Part shown: positions 37,229-49,607 of the stretch, piece after piece | Layout of the letters: every line of letters starts with the position of its first letter | How positions within the stretch are numbered: the stretch's first letter is position 1 | Origin: Atrichornis clamosus | Taxonomy: Eukaryota > Chordata > Aves > Passeriformes > Menuridae | DNA length: 64,000 bases | Direction: 5' to 3' | NCBI GenBank assembly: GCA_013400975.1 | Contig: WBMZ01002659.1 | Span: forward strand, 62,001-126,000 | Notes under the pieces: model-generated | Told to the model about the DNA's origin: nothing | Seen by the model: only the letters and a program-made list of their open reading frames with translations | Database searches by the model: none | Position numbers and translations under genes: made by a program

Positions 37229-38190
37229 TGTTGTGGTGGTTAGTGTGTGTAAAACTGCACCTCTGTCTTGTCATTTAAGAAGGAGAGAAACTGCTGTACA
37301 ACAGCAGCTGCAAGAGTGAGAATATGTGAGAGAGACAGCCCTGCATGCACCAGCGTGCTGAAGGAGGTGGTGCTCCAGGGATTGGAGCAGAAATTCCCCT
37401 GCCGCTCATGGTGAGGACCATGGTGAGGCAGGTTATCCCCTTGCAGCCCATAGAAGTCCATGGTGAAGCAAGTATCCACCTGCAGCCCATGGACGACCTT
37501 ACGCGGGAGCATGTGGATATGCCCTGAAAGAAGCTGCAGCCTGTGGGAGAGCCCATGCCAAAGGAGGTTCCTGGCAGGAATTTCAGCCTGCAGAGAGGGG
37601 CCCATGCAGGAGCAGGTTTGCTGGCAAGACCTGTGATCCTGTGAGGGAACCAAACTGGAACCCAATCTGTTCCTGAAGGACTGAGCCCCATGGAAGGGAC
37701 CCATGTTGGAGCAGTTCTGGAAGAACTGCAGCTCATGATAAGGAATCACATGAGAGAGGTTAGTAGAGAACTCTGTCCCGTGGTTAGGACCCCATGCTGG
37801 AGCATAGGAAGAGTGTAAGGAAGAAGAAGAAAACACATAATGAGAAGACTGCAACCTGCACTCTGCATCACTCTGTGCTGCTCAGGGGGAGGAAGCATAG
37901 GAGTCAGGAGCGAAGCCGAGACTGGGAAGGACAGAGGTTGGGGTGAAATTATTTTACATTTTTTCTTATTTCTCATTATGCTACTCTGATTTGATTGGCA
38001 ATAAATTAAATTAATTTCCTCAATCTGAGCCTGTTGTGCTTGTTATGACAATTGCTGAGTGATCTCCCTGTCTTTATCTCAATCCACAGGCTTCTTGTCG
38101 TTTCTTCTGCCTCCCCTGTTCTCTTGAGGAAGGCAAGAGACAGAGCAGCTTAGTGGGCACCTGGAAGCTAGCCAAGGTCAACCCACTGCA
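37229..38190 (+). mobile_element. ERVL-type endogenous retrovirus LTR
   Basis: A 962-bp element from TGTTGTGGTGG to GTCAACCCACTGCA. The 3' third carries CTACTCTGATTTGATTGGCA, the polyadenylation signal AATAAA at 38000-38005, GAGTGATCTCCCTGTC and the terminal GGGCACCTGGAAGC...CCAAGGTCAACCCAC, all features I recognise from avian ERVL LTRs. The middle (about 37440-37790) is a degenerate tandem array of roughly 47-bp units, each with a CAGCCCATGG-like and a CATGCTGGAGCAG-like motif. Flanking 5-mers (GACCA left, CTGAC right) do not match, so either the target duplication has decayed or this is the 3' LTR of a broken provirus. Long open frames on its minus strand (up to 204 codons) are by-products of the stop-poor repeats. 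Confidence 0.85.
38000..38005 (+). promoter_or_regulatory. LTR polyadenylation signal
   Basis: AATAAA within the conserved TTGATTGGCAATAAATTAAA stretch of the LTR. It would define the R region's 3' end downstream. Confidence 0.6.
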
Positions 38191-41100
38191 CTGACAAAAG
38201 CCACACTGATTTAACTAGTGAGACTGAACTGATGGGTTTTGCTTCTGTAATGTCTTAGTGATATTTCCAATTAACATCTCTTTTCAAAGAGGTAACACAG
38301 CTTTGTCATAAAAAAGGAAGTCTATGCCAGCAGATGATAGTGAAATTCTGAACAAAAAGGTATAGAACAACTTGAATAAAACTTAATAGATATGAAAAAG
38401 TTTTCTGTGTGAGATGAAGTCCTGACTCCTTGAGGATAAGTACGAAATGAGAATACAAATCAGAGAGTGCCATCTGACTTCAGCATGGTCTTCTGGGAGA
38501 TCACAGGTTATCTTTACGTACTGCTTCTTCATCAATAACAGATGAGCTACTATTTCTTCTTACATGTCATTGCCCTTTCCTCAAAAACAAAAGGATGAAG
38601 TAGAGCACTGTGGGGAGAAAAAGGTGAGGGAGAGATCCATGAGGGGGAATAATTGGATCAGTTTTTTGAACTACACTTTTAGAAAAAAGGCTGGTGGATT
38701 AGCTGAGCCTAGTGTCTTTTCTGATATTGCTAGAAACTTCATTGACTAAGTTAATTGGCTAGAAAACTTTAAATTCAAATGACTAAATTCATAGAACCAC
38801 TAAATATAAGGAAAGCCTGCTAATATTTATGGATTAAAATTATTTTTATCTCTTCTGAGGGGTGAATTGATGATGTTTTCTTTCCACTCTGTATTACCAT
38901 AAAACAAGACTTTCTCTATTCATGCAGATACACCTGAATAGAACTGAATACAACTGAACTCTGAGTGTATCAAGAAACAGGATGTCATGGGGTTTTTTTG
39001 TGCCAACCATCCATGTAAGCGCTGAGAGGAGACAAAAAGGAATTTCTAGTCAGGTGTTTGGATGATTCACTTTACACTGATTGCTCTATCAGTTCCAAAG
39101 ATTGGTTTTGTGGAGAAACAGTACACAATTTATGTGACTGTAGCCTGAATATTCATAAAGTGCTTGACCTGATGACTTAAGAAAAGATAAATATATTGAC
39201 TGATATTTCTCATAGCCAAGTTCATAGCTTTTTAATGCACACACTGGTCTGACAAACTGAAATGCGTGAAGAGCAATAAACATGAATTTCACATTTTCTA
39301 ATATCCACTTACGGCATTCAGAAGACTAATATTTCTAGTTGGAAACTGATGGCCTATTGGATTAAGCAGCAGAATAGTCACTGTCCCAGAATTATGTAGA
39401 TTTGTGGAAAAGGAAGGAGATATTATACTGTTTACAGCGGACGGTGCCTGTAGCTGCAGGCTCCCACGTAACATAAAGGCCACTGTGAGGCCCACACCGT
39501 TTAATGTGCTAGTTCAAACACGGACTACGACACAGAATACCACTGCAACCAAGACCCATCAAAGGTTCTGTAGCCCCAACTTCTTACTGAAGCAAGTGAA
39601 TGCCCTGCAAATGGTAATGTTTACACACACAAAATCTTCAGAGCTCATAGTTTTATGTCAGACCACTAAACTCCCTACATCTCCCCTGGAACATCTCAAT
39701 TAGCCTAAAAGCACAGCGTAGGTAATTATTCAAGCCTGAAATTTCTACATCTGAACCAGCCATTGCACATGAACTAGTTTACTGATATGACATAAGACCC
39801 ATGGCAGATGTGTCTTTCTGGGACAGCAGTTTGATGCTACCTAGGATGTCTAAAGTCTCATAATCATATGGTGTCTAACGTGCCAGTAGATGTTTATATC
39901 ATATCTGAATTCTGCCCCTATTGCTTGTTTTCATCATTACACTTCATGCAGCTGCCCATGTGCAGTCCAAGATTTACAGACGGATCTGGAAGACATGATC
40001 CATGGTAACACATCCATGTCCTGTGGAGCTGCAGAGGGAAAGTCAGGCTCCTGACATGCACTCCTGATCTTCATTGATTCATGGCTGGCTCACTTGCGGA
40101 CACACATATATAGATATCCTATTTTAGATGTGTAACTGAAGATACCCCGGGTCTGTATAGTTCTCTAGCTTTATTCACAAGATCCTACATCTTGGAAATA
40201 AAATGCAGTAGGAGATTTGATCCTAAGTGTCTGACCCTAGGCTAATAATGGAGATTAAATGTGTAGCCCTACTGCCTGGACTTGAACATAAAATACAGGA
40301 ACTAGTCCTCTCCAAGTTCTACATTATCAATAGAAAGAAGACAATACCTTTGGAAAAAAAGATTACTTGCACTTGTGTTTTCTCTGATTAAAAAGTGACC
40401 TTTTCATGCATGAAGAAACATTTTCCATGATCCATCAGTGGATATAATTTATCATACTATTCAAATTTATCCTATGTGGGAGATAAGACCATATGGAAAA
40501 CAGCTAAAGCGCATTTTAAAAGCCAAGGAAAGGGAACCATAAATCTTGAGCTATGCTGTGCTGGATGTTATACCAAATAGTCTGACATAAATTTTTTTAG
40601 CATCAGCAGAACAGTAGAGAGCTTTTAGGAGAAGAAAAAAAAAGATAGCGGAATAATTTGGGTTACTTTCCAGTGCTTTCATCTAGAAATAATTTTGTGT
40701 TCATTCTTTCCTAACACAAAACTAGTCTCTGTGTCAGACAGTATAGGGGAACAAATATTTGAAATGGGATTGTACATCTGTTTGTGTGATCTGTAGCAAT
40801 GACTGCATAAGCAGAAATGCTAAAGCAATAACCTTGGGTGATAGTTCTGTGGGTTGAAGTACTTAGCTTTCTGTTATCAAGCTGATGCTCGTGTTGTCAT
40901 CATCTCCAGGCTGTAGCCACTTCAACTGGCAGGCAAGCAAATAATCAAAATAATCCATACTGACCCTTCCCAGCAACAGCTAGTAATTTGCATTTTGGTT
41001 TTGGATATTAAATCTCTCTTCTAGCCATTTGAGTGATGATACAGTACTATCATTGACAGAGAAATTGATTAATATCTCCTTGTTGTGATTTGAAATAGAG

Positions 41101-42879
41101 GAGACAGAGGCATCACAGGTTTTTGGATGAGGTATCGGGTCTTCAAGCTGCTGATACTTAGTGTGTTCTGTAGGAGCAGGCTGTCACTGTGGATTGTCAG
41201 TGAACAGTCATATGGTCAGACAGGATATTCATTTGCAAATGAGGAAAATATGGTTTGGCATGCCCAGATATCTGGAAGAAGGATTGTTTTTTGATTGTGT
41301 GGTGAAATCCTTTGAAAAGTTAACTATTAAATGCATTTAAAAGTGGTGTGAGAAAAACATATATGTGTTCTGGTGTTTGATTTTAGGTATTCAGACTCCA
41401 CCTACCCATAGCAAATTAAAACAGTGTCAAGGAGCACTCCTGCTCCTGGTAGTTGACTGTCCATACTGTTGAGTCATTGGAGTGGTCCCAGAAGAGCTTT
41501 TGCCTGAGCCAAGCACCATTTTTCCCAAAGAGTTCCCACCTTGATAGCTGGTGTGGGTAGGGGACCATTCCTAGCAGGCAGGTTGAGCATTGTTTTGCAT
41601 GGCAAAAGCAGTTTATGTGTATGCATGGAGGCAGCTCTGTGTCAGCTGGACAATTGCAGGCACCTGCTGTAGTACAGACGTTGCCTCGGGGTACAAACTC
41701 ACGCCATCATTTTGCTCTGTTCTGTACACTCAGCAAACATTTATCATCCTCCCATCTATCGTGCATGTGACAGCTCCTAATCAAATGTCAGCTATTTAAC
41801 AAAGCGAGGATTCGTGGCTGCTAGGAAAGGGAACCTGAATTTGGCTCCCTTCTTATTGGATGTTTTCCATATGGGGTCATAGTTACCCTTGCAAGTAAGA
41901 GTCACTGTGACACTAAAGCAAATAGAGTGGCAGCAACTCCCACGCTGCAAAGTTGCATGCAGCAGCAATAGAATATACTGCTTCATGTCAACCAGTGCCA
42001 AAAATCCTTGAACTGAATTGCTTAGAAGACGAAAGGTTCAAATTTAAAACATTGCTTAAGTGTATTGTGGTTTTGTGCCCCTTTTGGGTTGCCTTAAATA
42101 AAGATGTCTGATTTTTCTAAAGGGGAAAAAACCAAGCTAATCAATATTTCTGAAAATTGTCTTTGTTGTGAGGTACCTGAGTTTAGGACAAGAATCAGGT
42201 GACCAAAAGAAGATGTTAGTTAAAAAAAAAAAACCCATGAAATCCTATTAGGGTGATTAGAAAGGTTCAACATGTACCTTTGTGATAGTTGGTGTCTTGG
42301 TGGTTTGTGGTTATAACAAGGATAAAAAAAAATCTGTGTATTCTAAGGACAAAATGGAAAAGGAAAAATATGTAATGACACTCAGAGGACAGCATGAAAT
42401 CAGGCTATAAAGGCAGCATCAATATCATAGACTGCTGTCTTAAAGCATTCTTTAACACAGTTTCTATTTAACAGAAGGTTCAAAGACTTTTCCTTTATAA
42501 ACGGCATTTCCAAATTTCTTTCTAAATCATCCTGCTGCATTTTTGGATGTTGTTCAGAGGTAGGAACAAGTAGAGCACACATCAGTTTTATCTTAATCCT
42601 TAACCTTACATATGACAGTGAAGTGCAAGCCTCTCTGATGTTCTGCATCATATATTTAATTTCTAAGAACTTTAAATCTCCTGAAATGACAAAAGTAACC
42701 GACACATCTATAAAATAGGGCATCAATCAGATTCTCCCTGCTTTTGAATCACAGTTATAAAGGGAATATTTTCAAATAGAGAACTGTCTCTTTTATTTAT
42801 AGATATTCAGCTGGAAATAAGGGAACAGTAAAATGTTTCCTCCATATGTTTTTCACTGTATGAAAACAGGGTTACAGAT
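38191..42879. other. Unique sequence, no gene
   Basis: No transposon or credible exon recognised. Open frames of 60-108 codons exist on both strands (for example 42400-42726 minus) with no domain or splice support. The 40860-41010 segment is non-repetitive and moderately enhancer-like, but nothing specific can be claimed. Confidence 0.5.
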
Positions 42880-43120
42880 CAATTGATTTACCATCACAAT
42901 CGATTAGATGACTCTCTTGCTATCTCTATTGTGACAGTAGACAGGCGCTCATATAGATCTTTCATTAGAGGAGTCACTGAAAAGCAAAGGTTCATTGCAT
43001 GCCTAAATGGCTTGTAGCTGACTCATTAGGCCATTAACTAACCATTAATATTGTTTAAACTCAAACCTTACAGACAAAATAAATTATAGTCACGTTATCC
43101 AAACAAAATAACCTTAACCT
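42880..43120. promoter_or_regulatory. Possible enhancer-like conserved element
   Basis: A dense set of homeodomain-type motifs: ATTGATTT near 42883-42890, the Onecut/CUX-type ATCGATTA at 42899-42906, and TCATTAGG and CCATTAATAT around 43023-43050. An AAAGCAAAGGTTCA stretch near 42979 resembles a nuclear-receptor half-site region. The call rests on motif crowding only. Confidence 0.18.
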
Positions 43121-45950
43121 TCTTAACAAGTATGTAATTATGTGAATTTATTACCATCTGATCCCACTGAACTGAGGGGTTCATTTTCAGAGCTATGAAG
43201 GGGGAAGATGAGAATACATCACCTTCAAGATAAGTGCTACTGGGAGGCAGGTGTCTTAGTCACTGATATGCTCTGTAAGGCATGAAGTCACAGAGTCTGG
43301 GCTTGCCTGGTTAATGCCCCAAAAAATTATCTTACACACAAAATGCTTCCCCCTCATGCAGTACCAAATCTCTTTTTATTTGTTTTTAAATGTTTCTGCG
43401 TTTCACAGATTTGTTGCATGGCCTTCTCTATCTCACTATGGTACCAAGGCTTCACATAGACAAGCAGAACATAGAAACAATTAAGAGTAATTGAGAAGGC
43501 ATTGGAAATTTTCTCTTATTATCACCTTTTCAAACTTGCAAATTCTGTATGAGTGATGCAATGATCTCCTGAAATTGTACTGAAGAAAGAGTATTAAAAA
43601 AACCCTAGCATATGTTCTGAGATATAAAATAAACTTATGTCAGTGTGCTTCCCTTGGAAGGATGCCAGACAAATCCTGCTTATTATCAATAATATAAACA
43701 AAATATGTTGCCAGCTATATACAGAGCTTAAAATAAGAAAAAAACCTGCATTACCACATTGCTGATATCCCAGCAGATCAGCTGTAATGAATGCACCAGT
43801 TCTCACACATAATTTTTTATAAGATAACTTGCCTGAAAGTGAAGCAGTCAATAGACTCATTTGCAAGCACATTTCTCTCCAGGAAAAACAACCATAATAC
43901 AATATCAATTGTTTCTTTTGGGTGTACAAAAAAAGTGGATGCTGAGCGAGGAAAAAGACAACAATAGCACATAAATTCAATGACAGATGTGCGAGGAGCA
44001 ATGAGAATGGAGTAGTACTGGTAATTAGAGCTGAAAATACAGTTTAATGTTCTTACAGAAGAGCAGTCAGAAAATTACAAATACTGTAATACAGCAGATA
44101 ATTTAGTAAATTAAAATTATTGTTATTAATCAAAATGGCAATGGAAAAATAATCCCTCTTACTGTGCATGTTTACTGAACCAAAATATTGCCATAGAATC
44201 TCCCCCACTCCACACCAAATATAAGCATAATTTTATATTTCTATATAAATAAGGCTTTAACATTTCAGGGACTATAACAGTACAGCTGAAGTGCAAAATA
44301 TTTGTTTCAAACACAACTTAAGGAATGATTATGATTGAACATTCATCAAACAAGTAATTAATTTTGTAAAAAAATATGATAGCTTATTAAAAAAAAAATC
44401 TAGTTACCACATCACAAAAATCCAGTTAAGAGTATTATTTGGTGGAGGTTGGTAACACTTCTGCTCACTATGCTTCCAACAGGGTGGTCTGGAAAACCAG
44501 AGATTTTGCACTTTGCAGTAAGATGCATGTTGTAAAAAGGGAGCTAATGCCCAGGGCCAGGCCTTTCAAATGCATTTTAATTATTTTCAGTGCACTGTCA
44601 GAACTTTGATACACGCTTGTGGAATCATGCAAATACCTCTTTATAGAATATATGTCCTATACCCTAAGGCACTGAGGGGATTGAAATACACTTTGGTGAA
44701 GTTAGGTGTCATAATAAAGTGAAGTAATAAGAGCAGGCCACCATATTACACAATTAGAAATCTACTTCTAAATCTTCTGGTTAGCATGGCTATGTTTTAT
44801 ATTTATGAAGGAGAAAATGTCCTGATTTTTCACAAACTAGTATTTGCAGGACAATGAAAAATATGATGCACCTTAGAATTGCTGAACCAAATTAATTTAG
44901 TTTCATATTTACTCATTGACCTCAAGACCATTTCCATTCAGTGTTATAGGATGTCTGCAAAAGATTTATTTAGTTCCATGTCCATATATTGAGGTGAGGA
45001 CACATTAACCCAGTGAATTAGATATAGAAAGATATATTAATTACTTGGACTGAATCTGTGACTTCTGTTTCTAAATCCAGAAGTTTTTTAGCTATAGCAC
45101 ACTGACAAACAGCAGCACAAAAAATATTTTTAAGATTGTGCATGAATTTAATAAAATGAGTAGGTCCAGTCATCTCAGCAGTGGCAGATTTAGTTGTCCA
45201 CCTATCATGCATATGATCTAGTAATGAGATTACATGGAAGGATTTCCATGGAGTCTACCAGAATTTCTAAAGGTAGATAAGGGGTGAGGACCTCAGTTAT
45301 CCAACATGCACTGGACTCCAAGCTATTAAGTACCTGACATGAGGTCGAGTGAAGGAAGTTTGAAAACTTTACATTTAAAGAAAATACAGTTGAAGTAATA
45401 TATCTTCTTATAGTGGTGTTTAAGATATCACTAGAAATCAGCTACGTACGGTAAGATGGAATATGAATGAGGTGTAGGTTAGTTACCAACTGATTTCCCT
45501 TGGATCCCTTGCTCTCTTTGGAAAATGTCAGTGACATGCTTGAACAGCTTCTGGGGTTGCCTGTTGTCTGCCACCTCACTGGACAGAGGATGGGAGTGGT
45601 TTCCTTCCTTCTAGAGGTGTCACTTGCACCTCTCCAGATGTTGCTAAGTCATCCCAAATACAGATGGGGTTTTTTGCTCTGGGATACTAAATTTTTCTGA
45701 ATATACAATATTTCACTTTTGAATTTCACCATCATGCATTTCCCAAAGAATTTCTAGGGTGAGAATACATTCAAACTTCATCTCTCCCATTCTTTTCCAG
45801 ACTGTGACACATGAATGCAGCCCTTTGCCCCAGAGGATCTCGGTACGCTCAGCACTGCTCATAGAAAAACCTGCCTTAGCACTAGGTAGAACAGGTCCAA
45901 CTTCTGTAAGCAACAAATTATCATCATTCTCAGAGTACTTCTACCTGGTT
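43121..45950. other. Unique AT-rich sequence, no gene
   Basis: A 135-codon minus-strand open frame (43594-44001) is hydrophobic, cysteine-bearing and without a recognisable family; it is probably chance. 44490-44640 contains a perfect POU octamer and is listed separately. An open frame at 45759-45956 follows a fair acceptor (CCATTCTTTTCCAG) and runs up to the CR1 start; no homology is recognised. Confidence 0.45.
44628..44635 (+). promoter_or_regulatory. POU octamer motif in enhancer-like patch
   Basis: An exact ATGCAAAT octamer, with a CAAATGCATTTTAATTATTTTC stretch about 70 bp upstream that includes a TAATTA-type core. Single octamers occur by chance; the clustering in 44490-44640 is the only reason to note it. 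Confidence 0.2.
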
Positions 45951-46703
45951 GTTTAACAAGACCAAGTGCAAGGTGCTGCGCCTGGGTTGGGGCAAGCCCC
46001 GCTATCAACACAGGCGGGGGATGGGCAGATCAGAGCAGCCCTGCCCAGAAGGACCTGGGGATGCTGGTGGGTGAGAGGCTGGACATGACCCAGCACTGTG
46101 CACTCACAGCCCAGAAAGCCAAACGTGTCCTGGGCTGCGTCCAAAGCAGCGTGGGCAGCAGGGAGAGGGAGGGGCTTCTGCCCCTCTGCTCTGCTCTGGT
46201 GAGACCCCACCTGCAGTGCTGCATCCAGCTCTGGGGTACCCAGCACAGGAAGGACAGGGACCTGTTGGAGCGAGTCCAGAGGAGGGACATAAAGAAAATT
46301 AGGGGGATGGAGAACCTCTCCTATGCGGAAAGGCTGAGAGAATTGGGATTGTTCAGCCTGGAAAAGAGAAAGCTTCAGGTTGGCATAACTGTGGCCTTCC
46401 AGTACCTGAAGGGAGCCTACAGGAAAGATGGAGAGAGACTATTTACAGGGGCTTGTAGTCATAGGACAATATTTAGATTAAATGTTAGGAAGAAATTCTT
46501 TACTGTGATGGTGGTGGGGCACTGGCACATATTGTCCAGAGTTGTGGATACTCCATCCCTGGAAGTGTTCAAGGCCGGGTTGGTTGGGACCCTGAGTAAT
46601 CTTGTTGAGTGAGAGGTGTCCCTGACTATGCTGGTGGGGGAAGTGGAATGAGATTATCTTTAAGGTTCTTCCAAGTCGCTCTATGATTCTGTGATTTTAT
46701 GAT
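45951..46703 (+). mobile_element. CR1 LINE 3' fragment
   Basis: A 5'-truncated CR1 non-LTR retrotransposon in plus orientation. It starts inside ORF2 at the segment encoding FNKTKCKVLRLG, runs through the well-known LFSLEK segment and the 3' UTR, and ends with CTATGATTCTGTGATTTTATGAT, the CR1 terminal repeat. The final 183 codons (46061-46612) are open up to the normal ORF2 stop just after LSNLVE, although about a dozen codons are missing around 46462, in the stretch that normally precedes RKKFF. With only the C-terminal end of the reverse transcriptase ORF present, it is inactive. The open tail suggests it is younger or luckier than the copy at 49101. Confidence 0.93.
46061..46612 (+). pseudogene. 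CR1 ORF2 C-terminal remnant
   Basis: An open frame of 183 codons that covers the last part of CR1 ORF2, downstream of the polymerase active-site region. Recognisable landmarks are [51 protein letters not shown] and PSLEVFKA, in the usual order. There is a small internal deletion between the GACSHRT and FRLNVRKKFF segments. The first ATG is internal and not a real start. It encodes no functional enzyme. Confidence 0.9.
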
Positions 46704-49100
46704 ATAATATCAAGTTGAGGAAATACGATGACACCACCTCAAAACTTTGAATACATGTATGTCTGTTAGGAAATATGGATATGCATGTAAAAAAGTTCAT
46801 ATAACTACTCAGATCACGCTTAAGTAGGCACTTCCTACATAAGAAATTTCCCTGAAAATGTAAAAATGTTCTAGCTTTTTTTTTTTTAGAAATATGTTTC
46901 TGTATTTTTCTACAGTCTACTTCTTGTAGCATTACTATATTTCTTTTCCAAACAGCAATGCCTTCAGGCGTATTATCTTACACTTGGCTGTGCATTTAAT
47001 GTGCTAAATAAGGCAAGAATTAGTCCAGAGACTTTTAGTTAATGGATCTGCAAATCAAATACATATGTCAGAAAGAGAATCCAAAGGAAACTAGAAATTA
47101 ATATCCACTTCATCTGATCTCCCATGAAAGGTGATATGCTCTGAGAAATGATAATTAAGAAAGACTCATCTAGACTCTGACACACAACTTTCTGAATTTT
47201 AAAATAAATCCTTGAAGTGAACTGATGATAGGTTTGCCCAACTGGTAATAGTTTTCAAAGAAACTGTCACACAAGGCTTCACTTTACTTTTATTTCACAT
47301 GATGAACTCCCAGTAATTTTCACTCAATGTTATTTAGACAATCATTTAAACATGGGATGTCAAATACCATGTGCATATATCCCATAACTCCAGATCTCAT
47401 AATGTTTGAAAAGCTTCCTCTGACTTTCTTAGAGGGAAAAATGCAGTGCTAATATTTAGATGCCAGCTTTTGTATCTAGGTTCTTGCTTAAATAGCTGTG
47501 TGAAATTAACTGCTAATTAAATATTTAAAGATTATTACCACACCATTTTGATACTTTGTTTTCCTGAGCAAGGTGCAGCAGTTGGAAATTATGTAACTTG
47601 ACTGTGATCTCCAGACTTGCCAAACTTTGCCTTGGTTGAAAACAGCAGTTGTGGAAGCTTAAAATATAAAAGAATCTATGTAGCCTTAATGATCAATATT
47701 GACTACATCTCTGTGGAGATTCAGGAAAACAATTCATGTGTTCTAATATTTTCTATTTTGAAAATAAATATCCAAAACACAAATGGGTTATCTGTCACAA
47801 TTTCTTACTGAGGAATTTGTGTGTAGCTACTTGGTCTATTGCACTCTTAAGAAATGCTTCTGCAGGCTAACAGAATTTTAACATCTATGATTAGAAGTCA
47901 GTACCGTAGCCCTGCTGGTTTTCCACATTTATAAGAGAGGAGTGTAAATTATAAAAATGGAAAATGAAAGGAGGCAAATACATAGGAATTTCTGTAATTG
48001 CTTTTTAATCTGCTTAAAAAAATTCAAATATGATATTTCAACAAGAAACGGTATAGTTAAACAAAGTTGTACATAAAACACAGCCTATATTTACTTATTT
48101 TTGTATACAATACAGGAAAGTGTTTTTTGAGAATTCTTGCTCAGAACAGAAGGATATTGTGTTTATTACATTGATTTCCTACTGTCTCTTCTTGTTTTCA
48201 ATATCTTGCAAAACCCACTTCTCCATTATCTTTATTGTATCCTACTTGCTTTAGTGCTCCATAAACACTAATCCTAACGTAATAATCATTCACTTCATTC
48301 ACTCCAGCATCCATCTTTCCTATGCATTGAAGTATATGCCACCTCTTCACCAAGTGTCTTCCTGAATATCTGGGTAGTTTTTATCTCAGGGCAATGAGTA
48401 GTAAAACATGTGTTGTGTATTATGAAGTACAGGAATTGCAACAGAAGACACAATATGAACAGAAGAATTTGCTGATGGAGTTCTTTCTACAAAAATGTCT
48501 GTTATCTATGAAAATTAAGGAATGCTTAGCTATGATGTTTTACTCACTTATTGTGTTTTCAGTTGCATGTTGCCCTAAATTTACTCCACTTTTCAGTGAC
48601 TTGATTCCCTAAAGAGGTTCTGTTGTGGTACAAATTATATATATTTGTCACATTGGCATATTTATACCTTCTTAAAATAAACTTTCTGTAAAAAATCACA
48701 CTTTTTGTATTGGTATTTAGACATTTCAAAAGTGACACTGAAAAATTCATTCTTATAATTTTTTAGTATTAAAACCCTGGAATACAATAGCATGATAAAT
48801 TTTGACTCAAAATGTAGGGGCATTTTGAAGTGCTTTAAACACTGGGGATTTTCTTCCACGTGTTGCAAGTAAATTTCTTGATGTAACATCTGAAAACCAA
48901 AAGCCATTAAGAAATATCAGATATCTTTCCCAAAGGCCGAAAAATTTGGGACATTCATATGAAAGTGTATTTAGACATGTACATATAAAAAATCACTACA
49001 CTAGGCATCTATCTCAGCAGTCTGTAGTAAGTGTTTCACACGCTGTCCAAAACTCTAGCCAGAAAAAGGGAATTCCTTGTCTCTGTGCCAAGGACAGGGG
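46704..49100. other. Unique AT-rich sequence, no gene
   Basis: No further repeat recognised. Open frames such as 48394-48612 and 48662-48907 (minus) have AT-rich codon content and no domain. Confidence 0.5.
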
Positions 49101-49607
49101 GCTCTGGGGCAAGACAAAGGCAGTTCAGGACAAGGACCTGCTGGAGCAAGTCCAGAGTAGGCCACGATGATGATCTGAGGGCTGGTGCACCTCTCATATG
49201 AAGACAGGCTGAGAGAGCCAGGGCTGTTCAGCCTGGAGAAGAGAAGGCTCCAGGGAGACCTTACAGCAGCCTTCCTATACATGAATAGAGGGGCTAAAAG
49301 AAAGCCAGAGACGCACTTTTTAGAAGGACATGTAGTGATAGGAGAAAGGCTAAGCTCTTTGAACTGAGTGATAGTAGGTTTACATTAGATGTAAGAAATT
49401 CTTTTCTGCGAGGGAGGTGAGACACTGGAACAGATTGACCAGAGAAGCTGTGGATGCCCCATCCCTGGAGGTGTCCAAGGCCAGGTTGAATGGGGTTTTG
49501 AGCAACCTGGTACAGTGGGAGGTGTCCCAGCCCATGGCAGGGGGCTAGAACTAGATGACGTTTAAGGTACCTTCCAGCCCAAACCATTCTGCAATTCTAT
49601 GATTCTA
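49101..49607 (+). mobile_element. CR1 LINE 3' fragment, second copy
   Basis: A second 5'-truncated CR1 in plus orientation, about 2.4 kb downstream of the first. It begins at GCTCTGGGGC in the end of ORF2, continues with GACCTGCTGGAGCAAGTCCAGAG, a CCACGATGATGATCTGAGGG segment, GGCTGTTCAGCCTGGAGAAG, ACTGGAACAGATTGACCAGA and CCATCCCTGGAGGTGTCC, and ends with ATTCTATGATTCTA. The frame is broken by indels and stops, so it is more decayed than the copy at 45951. Its wording differs enough that the two probably belong to different CR1 subfamilies and are independent insertions. Confidence 0.93.

Noticed and set aside
37240..37854. 204-codon minus-strand open frame, plus a 153-codon frame in the same place
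   Set aside because: Lies antisense inside the ERVL-type LTR. Two overlapping long frames come from stop-poor repeated units; unit length is not a multiple of three, so no repeat protein is implied.
43594..44001. 135-codon hydrophobic minus-strand frame
   Set aside because: Looks like a membrane protein only because AT-rich DNA encodes F, L, I and Y; no signal or family match.
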